Counted from the first letter of the stretch, positions 1 through 9,309 are shown. The stretch is DNA of 64,000 nucleotides from Halomonas citrativorans (GCF_900163645.1 NZ_FUKM01000032.1:1-64000), one strand, 5' to 3'. Notes: generated by a model from the sequence alone, not told the origin. Translations and numbers: made by a program.

Positions 1-722
1 CGCGCACCGAACAGCAGGCAGCCTCCCTTGCCGAAACAGCCTCCAGCATGGAAGAACTCACGGCCACCGTGAAACAGAATGCTGACCATGCCGAGCATGC
101 CCGCCAATTGGCCACGAACACGGCGAATAATGCGCAGCGCGGAAGCGACGCGATGACCACAGTGGTCAGCACCATGGCCACGATTAACGAAAGCTCGGCA
201 GAAATGAGCAGTATCGTGAACACCATTGATGCTATCGCGTTTCAGACCAATATTTTGGCACTGAATGCCTCGGTGGAAGCGGCACGCGCAGGTGAACAGG
301 GGCGTGGTTTTGCGGTGGTTGCCAATGAGGTACGTCAGCTTGCCAGCCGTTCGGCATCGGCTGCTCAGGAAATCAAAAAGCTGATTGAAAACTCCGGCGC
401 TCAAGTCGCCGAAGGCAGCCAGCAAGTTCGCAATACCGGTGACATTATCAATAGCGTGGTCACCGATATCCAACAGCTCAGCACGCTGGTACAGGAAATA
501 TCCGCAGCCACCAGTGAACAGAGCAGCGGCATTGAACAGGTCAACCTGGCCGTAACCCAGATGGACCAGATGACCCAGCAAAATGCCGGGCTGGTGCAAC
601 AGAGCACCCATACCACCCAAACGTTAGCGCAGCTTAGTACTCAGTTGCGCCAGAAAGTTGCCCACTTCCATGTAGATCAAAACGGCGAAGAAGCGCAAGC
701 AACCCTCCCACAATACCACTAA
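1..722 (+). CDS. Methyl-accepting chemotaxis protein, C-terminal part
   Basis: This is the cytoplasmic signalling end of a chemoreceptor, which relays ligand binding to CheA/CheW. The reading frame is open from base 3, before the first internal ATG at base 48, so the gene enters from outside the window and its sensory and membrane domains are not visible. The conserved hairpin tip ([20 protein letters not shown]) is intact and is followed by the usual long heptad-rich coiled coil to the stop. No C-terminal NWETF-type CheR tether is seen. The ligand cannot be inferred. The next gene is on the opposite strand and is MotB-like, which fits a motility neighbourhood. Confidence 0.95.
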   Translation, partial: RTEQQAASLAETASSMEELTATVKQNADHAEHARQLATNTANNAQRGSDAMTTVVSTMATINESSAEMSSIVNTIDAIAFQTNILALNASVEAARAGEQGRGFAVVANEVRQLASRSASAAQEIKKLIENSGAQVAEGSQQVRNTGDIINSVVTDIQQLSTLVQEISAATSEQSSGIEQVNLAVTQMDQMTQQNAGLVQQSTHTTQTLAQLSTQLRQKVAHFHVDQNGEEAQATLPQYH

Positions 723-730
723 CAAGCACC

Positions 731-805
731 ATTCGCTGGCTGAAGCCTGCTCCCACAGTGTTTATCAAGCTTTCGGGGGTGGGCGAGCATTAGCCTGCTC
801 CCACA
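731..805. repeat. REP-like intergenic repeat pair
   Basis: Two copies of AGCCTGCTCCCACA lie 40 bp apart (near 743 and 792), the first extended by CGCTGGCTGA. The same unit occurs in inverse orientation at 50450-50478, and its parts at 50326-50398. This resembles the REP elements of Pseudomonas and relatives. Together with the small-RNA candidate it fills most of the 330-bp gap after the chemoreceptor gene. Confidence 0.65.
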
Positions 806-928
806 ATTTATTCAAGCAATATTTAAAACAGCGCCAGCTAAACGCACTGTTGTGGTGCCTCTCAGTAAGGTTATAAAAACGTGAACCTCTTTAGGACCCT
901 TTAGCCGCCTTTAAACGCTCGGCAAAAC

Positions 929-956
929 TTGGAAAAACCTACACTACAACTATACT
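929..956 (+). promoter_or_regulatory. Sigma70-type promoter of sRNA candidate
   Basis: TTGGAA (929-934) and TATACT (951-956) are separated by 16 bp. The predicted start of transcription is near 963, directly before the stem-loops described next. No open reading frame follows, so the promoter points to a non-coding transcript. Confidence 0.5.
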
Positions 957-962
957 GAAATT

Positions 963-1052
963 GTACTCGCTAGCAATTCCCCCCCTCCCCTGAGGCTAGC
1001 GAGCTACTTCGAGCCAAGCTCTTTTGCCCGCCCTCCCCCGGCGGGCCTTTTT
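963..1052 (+). ncRNA. Candidate small RNA with two C-rich loops
   Basis: About 90 nt lie between a good promoter and an intrinsic terminator, with no ORF. Stem 1 is a perfect 9-bp inverted repeat (CTCGCTAGC at 966-974, GCTAGCGAG at 995-1003) with a 20-nt loop rich in C and CCTCCCC. The terminator stem (1026-1046) has loop CTCCCCC. Both loops are complementary to Shine-Dalgarno sequences, a design known for sRNAs with CU-rich loops that block ribosome binding. I do not recognise the family. It converges with the 3' end of the MotB-like gene. Confidence 0.5.
1026..1052 (+). terminator. Intrinsic terminator of sRNA candidate
   Basis: A 7-bp GC stem (GCCCGCC/GGCGGGC) with loop CTCCCCC is followed by a run of T. 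The T-run lies on the plus side, so it terminates rightward transcription. Confidence 0.75.
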
Positions 1053-2082
1053 ACTCAATATGAATGACGACCTCGACGCGTCGATTGCGTGACCGCCCTT
1101 CTGGCGTGCTGTTATCTTCAAGCGGCTGAGTGTCGGCGAGTCCAACCGCTCTTAGGCGCTCAGGCGCGACACCTTCCGCTTCTAGTGCTTCGACAATGGC
1201 AATGGCCCGTGCACTGGAGAGCGCCCAGTTTGAAGAAAACTCCTCGGTGCTAATACTCTGGCTGTCTGAGTGGCCCTCTACCCACACTTCCCCTTCGTAT
1301 CGCTGAATGGTTTCCAGCAGGCTGCCGACCAGTGAGTTTCCTCCACTGGTGAGCTCCGCCGCAGCGGAAGGGAACAGCAGTTGATCCTGAACGCGCAAAC
1401 TAATCCCCTCCGCCACCCGGGAAACCTCAACACCTTCCAGGTCGGGCAAATAGGGGGAGACATCAACACGCTCGACCAGGGAGGCTTGAAGTACCTGGGA
1501 ACTATTGATCGCATCTATTGATACTTCCTGAACATTAACCGGAGGATGGTCTGTCAGTAGCACCATATAATCGGCCAAGGGCGCCGCTAATGCCTCATCA
1601 TCCACGCGCATTAACAGCGTGGGCAGCACCACAGGAGGCATCCACGCTAACGGTTCAGCAACCTCTTCTGGCGGTAAAACCTCCACTGGGGAAAGTGCCA
1701 GTAGTAGCGGCGGCGCTTCGGGTGTAGCATCAGGTTCAGCAATACGATTGGGCAACCCGGCAACGCCAAGTGCCGCGCTCAGCGCATGAGGGTCCAGCCC
1801 TCGCCGCCACTCTTCAATAGTACGCTGTTGCCGTACATTCTCCATTGACTCTGGAAGCGGTATGTCAAGTGTAGGGTCTGACGTTTGAGCCGCCTCTTCT
1901 GAGGATGCTTGAAACAGTTCAGGCGCCTTGGCACCCGCTGCTGCCACAATAATGACAAAAAGCGCCACCAGCAGCGTCATAATATCGATGTAGCTAATCA
2001 TCCATCCGCTACCACTTTCATCGGCAGGATAGGCTGACATTAGCGTATCATGGCGCGAGCCGCCGCGATGATCTTCAAGCAT
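1051..2082 (-). CDS. MotB-like OmpA-family protein
   Basis: This protein of 343 residues has the architecture of a MotB stator subunit. After a short cytoplasmic segment there is one membrane helix starting near residue 28 with an aspartate at position 33 (SYIDIMTLLVALF), the position of the proton/ion-binding Asp of MotB. A long low-complexity periplasmic linker (about 60-220) follows, then a C-terminal OmpA/MotB peptidoglycan-binding domain (VEGHSDS ... SRNRRVEV). No MotA partner lies in the window, so it could be a stator B subunit with motA elsewhere or a non-flagellar TolR/OmpA-type relative. An in-frame ATG at residue 15 is an alternative start; neither start has a clear ribosome binding site. 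Confidence 0.8.
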   Translation of the reverse strand: MLEDHRGGSRHDTLMSAYPADESGSGWMISYIDIMTLLVALFVIIVAAAGAKAPELFQASSEEAAQTSDPTLDIPLPESMENVRQQRTIEEWRRGLDPHALSAALGVAGLPNRIAEPDATPEAPPLLLALSPVEVLPPEEVAEPLAWMPPVVLPTLLMRVDDEALAAPLADYMVLLTDHPPVNVQEVSIDAINSSQVLQASLVERVDVSPYLPDLEGVEVSRVAEGISLRVQDQLLFPSAAAELTSGGNSLVGSLLETIQRYEGEVWVEGHSDSQSISTEEFSSNWALSSARAIAIVEALEAEGVAPERLRAVGLADTQPLEDNSTPEGRSRNRRVEVVIHIE

Positions 2083-2189
2083 GCGTGTTATCGCTCATTC
2101 AAGTTTTCAATCCCGTGGCCGATGGTTACCAAGCATGGTAAAACTAGACAAGTCTATCAAAGACCCTATGACACGATAAGGAACCTCTG

Positions 2190-2927
2190 GTGCAGAGCTG
2201 CTTGAGCCATTTATTAACGACCCCATTATTTCGCTTTGCCTGTGCAGGGTTTGCAAGCTTACTGCTAAGCGGCTGCTTCTATGCCAATACCTCGCAGGCC
2301 CCCATCGCCACCACCTACCCTTATACTGAGCAGCAACGTATGCAGGCCGCTCATCACTGGGAAGTACTGGCGCGCTATGAAACCAACCGCATTCTACAGC
2401 GTGAGCGCGTTCGTTTTCGGGATTTATATATTACCGAGCCTGACCACCAAGGCCTGAATACGTATAGCGGCGGCGAGTTTGAACGCGGTTTTCGCACGCT
2501 ACTGACCAGCGAGCTCGTTTCGCGTGGTGCCAACCTCACTACGGTGCCAACGGCCAACACCGCCGACATCCATATCGGCGTGGAAATAGTTGAACACCGA
2601 GACAGGGGCTTTATTCGCCCGCCAGTCGGTACCTTTACAGCGCTAACAGCAGGCATTGCGGTCGCGACTATTCCGTATAATCACTGGACAGAACCCGCGC
2701 TTGGATTAATACCCGCCGGGATTGCTGCCGACGTCGTTAGCGGTAGCTGGACCTCTACAGGCAATGAAGAGGTTATTATCACCATTCAGATAACCGACGA
2801 TGAGCGTATTCTTTACTCCTCATCGAATATCTATTACATCAATGCAGGCGACCGCCGCCAATATGCGCCGCATCGCGTTCCGCAAGCGCCGGCTGTCCCC
2901 TCTATCCCGGTAACAGGTACCTGGTAA
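2190..2927 (+). CDS. Putative lipoprotein, unknown function
   Basis: This protein of 245 residues starts at GTG, preceded by TAAGGA at good spacing. A hydrophobic signal ends in the lipobox LLLSGC, so it should be lipid-anchored. I do not recognise the remaining domain. It is followed after 4 bp by a FlgO-like lipoprotein gene, so the two are probably co-transcribed and may act together at the outer membrane or flagellar base. It diverges from the MotB-like gene across a 107-bp intergenic region. Confidence 0.75.
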   Translation: MQSCLSHLLTTPLFRFACAGFASLLLSGCFYANTSQAPIATTYPYTEQQRMQAAHHWEVLARYETNRILQRERVRFRDLYITEPDHQGLNTYSGGEFERGFRTLLTSELVSRGANLTTVPTANTADIHIGVEIVEHRDRGFIRPPVGTFTALTAGIAVATIPYNHWTEPALGLIPAGIAADVVSGSWTSTGNEEVIITIQITDDERILYSSSNIYYINAGDRRQYAPHRVPQAPAVPSIPVTGTW

Positions 2928-2931
2928 CGCC

Positions 2932-3519
2932 ATGCATTTCATACCGTCGACATCACCGCATCCGCACACGTTTCTAGCGACTAGCCGCCTGTTATTGATG
3001 GGCCTTTTGCTGCTTTTCATAACGGGCTGTGCCGCGAACAGTGCTAACAGCAAGCCGCGTCCGCCAGAGCCCGACCTTTCTGAGCTGGCGCATAAAGCCG
3101 CTCAACAGATGGTGGCTGGCAACCCAGATATCACGCGCTACAACCCCATGATTGCCGCTACCTTTGTCAACATCGACAACCTCACGCAATCCTCCACGTT
3201 TGGGCGTATCAGTTCGGAAATCATGGCCTCAGCCCTTGCGCAGCAGGGTATGCAGGTGCGTGAAGTCAAAATGCGCCACAGCATGTTTATTGAGGAGAAA
3301 GTGGGCGAGTTGATTCTTTCCCGCGAGGTACAGAGCTTAAGTTCAGAATATAATGCACGCTCTATTTTGATGGGCACCTATGCTCAAGGGCAGGATTATC
3401 TCTACGTAAGCACCCGCGTAGTACGTTCAAGCGATGCCATGGTACTGGGCAGTGCAGATTTCCAAGTAAAGCTGGATAATAACATGCGTAGCTTGCTGGA
3501 AGGCCAAGGGGGCTGGTAA
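2932..3519 (+). CDS. FlgO-like lipoprotein
   Basis: This protein of 195 residues has a signal sequence and lipobox (LLFITGC). The body (MIAATFVNIDNL..., FGRISSEIMASALAQQGMQV..., ILMGTYAQGQDYLYVSTRVV) matches my recollection of the FlgO family, outer-membrane lipoproteins needed for flagellar function in Vibrio. It starts 4 bp after the preceding lipoprotein stop. The motility setting (chemoreceptor, MotB-like gene) agrees. FlgP and FlgT are not seen here. The family call rests on motif memory. Confidence 0.7.
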   Translation: MHFIPSTSPHPHTFLATSRLLLMGLLLLFITGCAANSANSKPRPPEPDLSELAHKAAQQMVAGNPDITRYNPMIAATFVNIDNLTQSSTFGRISSEIMASALAQQGMQVREVKMRHSMFIEEKVGELILSREVQSLSSEYNARSILMGTYAQGQDYLYVSTRVVRSSDAMVLGSADFQVKLDNNMRSLLEGQGGW

Positions 3520-3543
3520 GCGAGCCCATAGTGAACACTCTCT

Positions 3544-4620
3544 ATGAGCCACCTACTCAACTGCCCTGTATGTCTCACCGGCAGTGTCGTTTTAATCGTT
3601 ATTATCGGGCTCGGCAGTATGAAGATATGGAAAGATAAATCAGGTTATTTCAAGAAAAAATCACTACAGTGGACCAACCAAACACGCCATGAGGATATCA
3701 AGCGTGTTTTAGTGATACGCCAATGTGCTTTTGGCGACTATATGGCGGCTCGCCCCTTTCTGGTTGAATTAAAAAAGACCTTCCCGCACGCGCACGTGAC
3801 GCTGGCAACCACCAGAAAATATCGCTATGCAGTGCCTGAAGACCTGGTCGATGACATTTTCATCCATGACACATCAACCGGCATTAAAGAACAGTACACA
3901 TCGCTTAAAACGCTTGGTAAGTTCGATATTGTGTTTGATCTTGCGGATACCTCACGCTCAAGGGCACTCACGCTATTGAGCAGTGCGCATTTAAAAATGG
4001 GGTTTCCATATCGCCCCTGGTACAACCGATGGCTGTATGACGTTACCCTGCCCCGCTCAAACTACCATTACGAAGCCGAGGTCTTACTCGACTTCTTAAA
4101 CGTATTCGGCAACCAGCCCTCGTACCCGCTCGATTTTGCGCTGCCCGTTCACTCCCCAAGCGAGAGTACTCGCGTTATCTACTATTTCCCCTTCGCGTCT
4201 GGAACCAATAAATCTGTTCCACAGGACGTGTGGAAGACGCTTATTTTACGTGCCGCCTCACAGTTTCCTGATTATCAGCATATTTTGCTGGAAGGGGCCA
4301 ACGAGAGTGAAAAAGGGGATTTCCTGCTCGCCGAGGCAGCGCAGCACGCCAACATTACGATCCAGCACAAACTTCCCCTGAATGAGCTTACGCACACCAT
4401 GGCCCGGGCAGACTTGCTTGTTTGTGGCGATACGGGCGTAAGAAACCTGGCACTGGCCACGCACACGCCCACTTTAGGCATTTTTTATTCGACGCTGCCT
4501 TACCGCTATTGGCCCAGGTACGAGCCACAGCACAGGTGTTTATTTAACCAGGACGGACGCATCCCCGACGTTGATCAAATGCTCGAAGCGATGGAGTCGT
4601 TTATCCCCCACCCTGAGTAA
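3544..4620 (+). CDS. Glycosyltransferase family 9 (heptosyltransferase-like)
   Basis: The frame is 358 codons long. The N-terminal Rossmann half begins at VLVIRQCAFGDYMAARPF, the typical GT9 start (heptosyltransferases WaaC/WaaF and relatives). The C-terminal nucleotide-sugar site has LLVCGDTGVRNLALATHTP, equivalent to the GPSG-H-A motif of the family. It probably transfers a sugar in LPS core or surface glycan synthesis, consistent with the polysaccharide genes downstream. The first 26 codons contain a hydrophobic stretch and the ATG at codon 27 (MKIWKDK) is a plausible true start. No partner gene overlaps it. Confidence 0.8.
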   Translation: MSHLLNCPVCLTGSVVLIVIIGLGSMKIWKDKSGYFKKKSLQWTNQTRHEDIKRVLVIRQCAFGDYMAARPFLVELKKTFPHAHVTLATTRKYRYAVPEDLVDDIFIHDTSTGIKEQYTSLKTLGKFDIVFDLADTSRSRALTLLSSAHLKMGFPYRPWYNRWLYDVTLPRSNYHYEAEVLLDFLNVFGNQPSYPLDFALPVHSPSESTRVIYYFPFASGTNKSVPQDVWKTLILRAASQFPDYQHILLEGANESEKGDFLLAEAAQHANITIQHKLPLNELTHTMARADLLVCGDTGVRNLALATHTPTLGIFYSTLPYRYWPRYEPQHRCLFNQDGRIPDVDQMLEAMESFIPHPE

Positions 4621-4656
4621 GCATGCATAATTTTACTTTTACGCGTCGCTAAAACC

Positions 4657-4692
4657 AAAAGGCCTGCACGATGTTAACGTGCAGGCCTTTTT
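4657..4692. terminator. Bidirectional terminator between GT9 gene and glyA
   Basis: A perfect stem AAAAGGCCTGCACG/CGTGCAGGCCTTTT closes over a 7-nt loop. It has T-runs on both strands and lies between convergent genes, so it can end transcription from both sides. Confidence 0.9.
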
Positions 4693-4761
4693 TCAAACAT
4701 AGCGTGAATTGTTGAGCCTTACGGGCTAACCTGGCTCTTCACGCAACCCTTTATCACAACG

Positions 4762-6027
4762 TTACTTATAAACCGGGAAACGGCCGCATACCTCTGCCAC
4801 TTTTTCAGCCACTTGGGCTTCAATGGCGCTGGTGTCTTCGCCTTTGGCAAGCACATCCAAGATGTCACAAATCCAACCTGCCAGCTGACGACACTCTTCT
4901 TCACCGAAACCACGCGTCGTGACTGCTGGCGTACCGATGCGCAGGCCTGAGGTAACAAACGGGCTTTGCGGATCGTTAGGCACGGCGTTTTTGTTAACGG
5001 TGATATGCGCACGACCTAGTGCCGCATCGGCATCTTTACCGGTCACGCCCTGCTTGATTAACGAGAGCAGGAACAGGTGGTCTTCGGTGCCGCCGGAAAC
5101 GATATCAAAACCGCGCTCCATAAACACACCGGCCATTACCTTGGCATTTTTAACGACCTGCTGCTGGTAGGCTTTAAACTCAGGAGCCATGGCTTCTTTG
5201 AAGCAGACCGCTTTTGCCGCAATAGCATGCATCAACGGGCCACCTTGGCCGCCAGGGAACACAGCAGACTGCAGCTTTTTCTCAATATCAGCATCGTTTT
5301 CAGCCGACAGAATCACGCCACTACGCGGACCGCGCAGCGTTTTGTGTGTCGTTGAGGTAACAACGTGGGCATGAGGCAAGGGGCTTGGGTAAACACCTGC
5401 CGCGACCAAGCCCGCTACGTGGGCCATATCCACCAGCAGGTAAGCGCCTACTTCGTCGGCGATTTCGCGGAATTTAGCCCAATCGACAATTTGTGAGTAA
5501 GCAGAGAAGCCAGCAATGATCATTTTCGGCTTGTGCTCGCGGGCAAGTTCCGCCACTTGATCATAATCAATCAGGCCTTGCTCGTTTAAGCCGTACTGAA
5601 CCGCATTGTACTGCTTGCCGGAGAAGCTAGGCTTGGCGCCGTGGGTCAAGTGACCACCTGCGTCCAGGCTCATGCCTAAAATGGTGTCGCCCGGCTTAAC
5701 CAGCGCTAAAAATACCGCGCTGTTGGCTTGGGAGCCGGAGTGCGGCTGAACGTTAACGTAGGTTGCGCCGAACAGCTCTTTTGCGTAGTCAATCGCGAGG
5801 TTTTCAGCGATATCGACAAACTCGCAGCCGCCATAGTAGCGCTTGCCCGGATAACCTTCAGCGTATTTGTTGGTCAGCTGGCTGCCTTGCGCTTCCATTA
5901 CGCGGGGGCTTGCGTAGTTTTCGGAAGCAATTAACTCAATATGGGCTTCTTGACGGGCCACTTCTTTCTGCATGGCGTCAAACAGCGCATCGTCAAATCC
6001 GGCAATTGTCATATCACGGCTGAACAT
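4762..6027 (-). CDS. glyA: Serine hydroxymethyltransferase
   Basis: GlyA interconverts serine and glycine with tetrahydrofolate and supplies one-carbon units. The protein is collinear with E. coli GlyA: ELIASENY near the start, YPGKRYYGG, the PLP-lysine motif [11 protein letters not shown], and the C-terminal [12 protein letters not shown] place the start at the ATG at 6027 ([10 protein letters not shown]), preceded by GAGG at proper spacing, giving 421 residues. The longer frame to 6060 adds 11 residues, lacks a ribosome binding site and would begin inside the duplicated promoter element. Confidence 0.97.
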   Translation of the reverse strand: MFSRDMTIAGFDDALFDAMQKEVARQEAHIELIASENYASPRVMEAQGSQLTNKYAEGYPGKRYYGGCEFVDIAENLAIDYAKELFGATYVNVQPHSGSQANSAVFLALVKPGDTILGMSLDAGGHLTHGAKPSFSGKQYNAVQYGLNEQGLIDYDQVAELAREHKPKMIIAGFSAYSQIVDWAKFREIADEVGAYLLVDMAHVAGLVAAGVYPSPLPHAHVVTSTTHKTLRGPRSGVILSAENDADIEKKLQSAVFPGGQGGPLMHAIAAKAVCFKEAMAPEFKAYQQQVVKNAKVMAGVFMERGFDIVSGGTEDHLFLLSLIKQGVTGKDADAALGRAHITVNKNAVPNDPQSPFVTSGLRIGTPAVTTRGFGEEECRQLAGWICDILDVLAKGEDTSAIEAQVAEKVAEVCGRFPVYK

Positions 6028-6055
6028 TGGCGGGAAACCTCGTCGATAAGGATCG

Positions 6056-6143
6056 TTCATGAAAGAAATCAGGCCGCTATCATAACGCAGCCTGAGGTGA
6101 CTTTCATCGCATCCGCGTCAGGTACTGCATGAATGCCGCTCAT
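6056..6143. repeat. 88-bp dispersed duplication, copy 1
   Basis: Bases 6056-6143 match 44478-44565 at 86 of 88 positions in the same orientation (differences at 6073 and 6139). This copy spans the glyA upstream region and the last codons of the O-antigen-ligase-type gene. A 26-base core (TCAGGTACTGCATGAATGCC onward) is also found at 49692-49717 with two changes. Confidence 0.9.
6079..6107 (-). promoter_or_regulatory. Putative glyA promoter inside duplicated element
   Basis: On the minus strand, ATGAAA (6102-6107) and TATGAT (6079-6084) are 17 bp apart, about 50 bp upstream of the chosen glyA start. The same hexamers occur in the second copy of the element at 44478-44565. Confidence 0.4.
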
Positions 6144-7368
6144 CACGGGTTGCTCGGCTTTGCGCGCTATAAACACCCCATAGTACAGCTAGCCAGAACG
6201 CATAGAACATGGCGCCACTGTTATGCGCAAAGAACGTTTGTGAGAGGCCAAAATCTATATAAGCAACGGACAATAACGTACCCGCTACGGCCAACGCCCG
6301 AATTTCAAGGTTGGAATGCTGCAAACCTGAGGCAAACATGCGCAGCGGCACTAAATACAAACATAGTAATGCGGCCACCCCAAACACCCCACGCTTAGCA
6401 AACGCATCAATAATGTCATTGTGCGCATGATCAAACGTAGAAGCAGCCAATGAAATATCACCTTCCTCGCCCAGTTTGTGCATAGCAGCCTGGTATCCCG
6501 CTTCCCCCCAACCCAATAAAGGACGCTCTGCGATCAACTGCGTTGCCCCTTGCCACATTTCAAAACGAAGCCCAAGCGAGGTATCCCTTTCTTCTCCCGT
6601 GACATAGCTGCTGATATCACTGACAGCCTCGTGTACTCGCTTCTGCAAACCAACCTCAGGCAACATATAAAGCGCTGCAAGAAGCAGTGTTACAAAACCG
6701 ACCATGCTGAGTTTAACGCGCACAGAAAAACAGTGGCCATAGCTGCGGTACAGCACCAGACCTATAATGGGCAAGCCGACCCACCCTCCTCGGCTACCCG
6801 AAAATAACGACCCCAACATGCCGCAAAGCGCGCCTGTTAATAAGAGCGCCATCCACGTATAACGAAAGCGTTGCACAGCAGCCCAGCCCAAGCCTGCCAG
6901 GCATAGCACTCCCAATAGCATACTTAAATTGCCAAACTGTATGGGATGCAGAAACCCATCCGCCCGCCCAACATCTTCAATGAGTTTTTGCCAAGCAGCC
7001 AATGTCCCGGCGCCAATTGCACCTACTGCAATACCCGACCACAGCCACGACAAGCGCGGAGGTACACGTAGAATCAACAGCAATACGGGGACCGCCAATA
7101 AAAAACGCACTGGGCGGTCAAGCTCGCGCGTACTCAGCTCAAGCAGAGAAAACATTCCCACGACAAGGCCATAACTACTCAATGCAGCTATCACCCATAG
7201 GTCTCGCGGCGCAAGCTTATATGGCAGAGGCTTAACCAACAGTAGCCCGCTGAGCAACAATAGCATTACAGGGCCAATTGAATAGCCCGAGGGCACAATT
7301 AGCGCCAAAGCGCCCATTAAAAACACGATGCCACTTGTCACTTGATTCAGAGGCTTTGTAACAACCAT
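6118..7368 (-). CDS. O-antigen ligase family membrane protein (Wzy_C)
   Basis: This protein of 416 residues has about ten hydrophobic helices and a large periplasmic loop. It contains FDHAHNDIIDAFAKRGVFG, the Wzy_C signature of O-antigen ligases and polymerases, and an arginine-rich FSGSRGGWVGL motif. Members transfer undecaprenyl-linked glycan to lipid A-core (WaaL) or to proteins (PglL/PilO type); sequence alone does not separate these. The protein C-terminus is encoded inside the 88-bp repeat, so its last residues may have been replaced by the repeat. It is upstream of glyA but probably unrelated to it in function; it fits the surface-glycan genes of the window. Confidence 0.85.
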   Translation of the reverse strand: MVVTKPLNQVTSGIVFLMGALALIVPSGYSIGPVMLLLLSGLLLVKPLPYKLAPRDLWVIAALSSYGLVVGMFSLLELSTRELDRPVRFLLAVPVLLLILRVPPRLSWLWSGIAVGAIGAGTLAAWQKLIEDVGRADGFLHPIQFGNLSMLLGVLCLAGLGWAAVQRFRYTWMALLLTGALCGMLGSLFSGSRGGWVGLPIIGLVLYRSYGHCFSVRVKLSMVGFVTLLLAALYMLPEVGLQKRVHEAVSDISSYVTGEERDTSLGLRFEMWQGATQLIAERPLLGWGEAGYQAAMHKLGEEGDISLAASTFDHAHNDIIDAFAKRGVFGVAALLCLYLVPLRMFASGLQHSNLEIRALAVAGTLLSVAYIDFGLSQTFFAHNSGAMFYAFWLAVLWGVYSAQSRATRDERHSCST

Positions 7369-7532
7369 TTAACGCTTCCAGCGGACAATAAAGAGCGAAG
7401 ATAGTAGCACAACTCACCAAGGGGGCTCGGAGGCGCCCATATGCCCAGGACCCGCTGAACGCCCTCCCTGCTCGGCAACTCTCCGACAGAAGCTGGGCCA
7501 ATGTGCATATAAGCGGCAAGGGCCTGGAAATG

Positions 7533-7563
7533 AAAAATGCCCTCACTGTTAAAATGAGGGCAT
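7533..7563 (-). terminator. Terminator after carboxypeptidase-like gene
   Basis: A 9-bp stem ATGCCCTCA/TGAGGGCAT (7537-7545, 7555-7563) is followed, on the minus strand, by a run of T. Confidence 0.85.
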
Positions 7564-7591
7564 CTCAGACAGGTCGAAGCTACAACACCTG

Positions 7592-9091
7592 TTACGCGGC
7601 TAAAAATTCCGATAATAGAGGCTCAGCAACACCGGTCACTGGCACTGCGTCAAGGTCGAGCATATTTTGCATGCTATGGGCAGCAGCGACATCGACTTCC
7701 CCCTCGATCTCTTCGGCATAAAGCTCATCGAAGGGCGTGCGCTCACCCCGCTCAGGGAGCAATAGCGCTAACTCTGGGTCAATGGTTTCAAAACCATCCT
7801 TACCAAGCGCCTGCATGACGCCGACCATGCTCAGAACCCCCTCAAGGGTTAACGCGCTTGCTACGGCATCAAAATCAAGCGCTAATCCTTCCAGCGCTTT
7901 TAGCTCAAACTCTTCAAGTCCACGCTGTTCTATTAAAAGCGCAGGCGTACCATCCATCGCTATGCCATTACGGCCTATATTCGCCGCATCGCCGCCAGGG
8001 AATAAAGAGAGATAGCCGTAATCGAACAGTTCAACGCCCTGGGCAAGTGCTATAGCCGCCTGCTGAGCGGTGGCCGTGATAGAAGGCTCGACACCGTCAC
8101 TGGTTGGCCAGAGAATCGACATTGTCTCCAGCTCGCCCGTCTCATTGAGGTAGTTATTCTGGTTGTGATAATCAAGAATCAAGTCCGGCTGAAACGCTGC
8201 CAGTACGTTGCGTACGGCCAGGGTTTCAGGAATTAACGCCGGGTCGATAGCTTCACCTGAATCCCAGGTACGGTTGAGATCAATATCTGCTGAGTTACGA
8301 CGCGGGTCCAGTGTTGTCTCTGGGTCGCTGTTACCAGAAACCAACTGCTCCCAACGCTCAAAACCGTCGGGATTAACCCTGGGCATAACGGTCAATGTGA
8401 CCTGCTCTCGCAACGATTGCGCTGCCTCACTGTCGCCACTCATCCACTCTAGCAGATGCATCGCCGACTCCGTTCCCACAGGCTCATCACCGTGCTGCTG
8501 GGTCACAATCATTAATTTATGCGAGCCTTCACCTACCGTTGCGCTATATAACGGACGCCCCTCTACAGACTCGCCTGCTTGTGCCAAGCTTAACGTATCA
8601 TACGTTGCCGCCAACGCTTCGAGGTCCTGATAAAGCTGCTGGTTTGACCTGAAGCCCTCTTGGACTAACGTTTGCTGGGGGTCGTAGTCTTCACTTGAAA
8701 CGCTTGAGGAGTAGAACTCTGCCACCGAGGCGTAGGCGTTTAATGCCTCAGCATCGGTGTCTTTCGCAAAACTCATCATATCAAGCAAAATCGCCTGAGC
8801 AGAGTGACCATTTTGAGCCTGCTCAGACCAATAGGACACCCCTTCAGCTTCTGCCTCACGTGCGAACAAGCGCTGGTATACCTCATTGACCCAGCCGTTA
8901 TCCTCAAGTTGAACAAGTACTTCACGCTGTGAAGCAAACTCTTCGGACTGCAGCATCTGCTCGGCGATGCCTTCAAGCGTTAACGTATCAGTACTCAACT
9001 TATCGAACCAGTAAGCAAATCCCTCCGGATCGGCGGCCCGGCCAAACATTGCCAAATAGTACGATTGCAACTGCTGTGATGGCGTTAGCAT
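7592..9091 (-). CDS. DUF4214 protein with M14 zinc carboxypeptidase domain
   Basis: This protein has 499 residues. Residues 1-125 form a DUF4214 unit (SYYLAMFGRAADPEGFAYW, VYQRLFAREAEAEGVSYW). From about residue 165 there is an M14-type peptidase: HGDEPVG supplies the His/Glu zinc ligands, DLNRTWDSG resembles the substrate-binding NR motif, LDYHNQNN supplies the third ligand, and LIEQRG near the end may hold the catalytic Glu. It has no signal peptide, so if it is exported it likely uses the type I system encoded at 30.7-35.3 kb. The start has AGGAG seven bases upstream. I infer a surface peptidase or amidase; the substrate is unknown. Confidence 0.85.
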   Translation of the reverse strand: MLTPSQQLQSYYLAMFGRAADPEGFAYWFDKLSTDTLTLEGIAEQMLQSEEFASQREVLVQLEDNGWVNEVYQRLFAREAEAEGVSYWSEQAQNGHSAQAILLDMMSFAKDTDAEALNAYASVAEFYSSSVSSEDYDPQQTLVQEGFRSNQQLYQDLEALAATYDTLSLAQAGESVEGRPLYSATVGEGSHKLMIVTQQHGDEPVGTESAMHLLEWMSGDSEAAQSLREQVTLTVMPRVNPDGFERWEQLVSGNSDPETTLDPRRNSADIDLNRTWDSGEAIDPALIPETLAVRNVLAAFQPDLILDYHNQNNYLNETGELETMSILWPTSDGVEPSITATAQQAAIALAQGVELFDYGYLSLFPGGDAANIGRNGIAMDGTPALLIEQRGLEEFELKALEGLALDFDAVASALTLEGVLSMVGVMQALGKDGFETIDPELALLLPERGERTPFDELYAEEIEGEVDVAAAHSMQNMLDLDAVPVTGVAEPLLSEFLAA

Positions 9092-9309
9092 TTTTTTCTC
9101 CTGACATCATCCATTACGTTCCCTGTCGCCTGTCAGCCACAACGCTACTTAAAGGGCAGTATCTTCGTACTGCTTACTCAAAGCCGTGCTTGTGTATCGT
9201 CGCTTAACCAACAGCTGATTCAGCTATAGCTTAGTTCTTGTGGCTGTGTCAATGAATTACCCCGCGGGCGCCACTAAGAAAGGTTATAACACTCCATTTG
9301 ATTCACCAT

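Noticed and set aside
7232..7546. Minus-strand ORF of 104 codons overlapping the ligase start
   Set aside because: It is an out-of-frame shadow, partly over the 5' end of the ligase gene and a terminator.
9121..9140. CTGTCGCCTGTCAG upstream of the carboxypeptidase gene as a Pho box
   Set aside because: The repeats are 7 bp apart rather than the 11 bp needed by PhoB.
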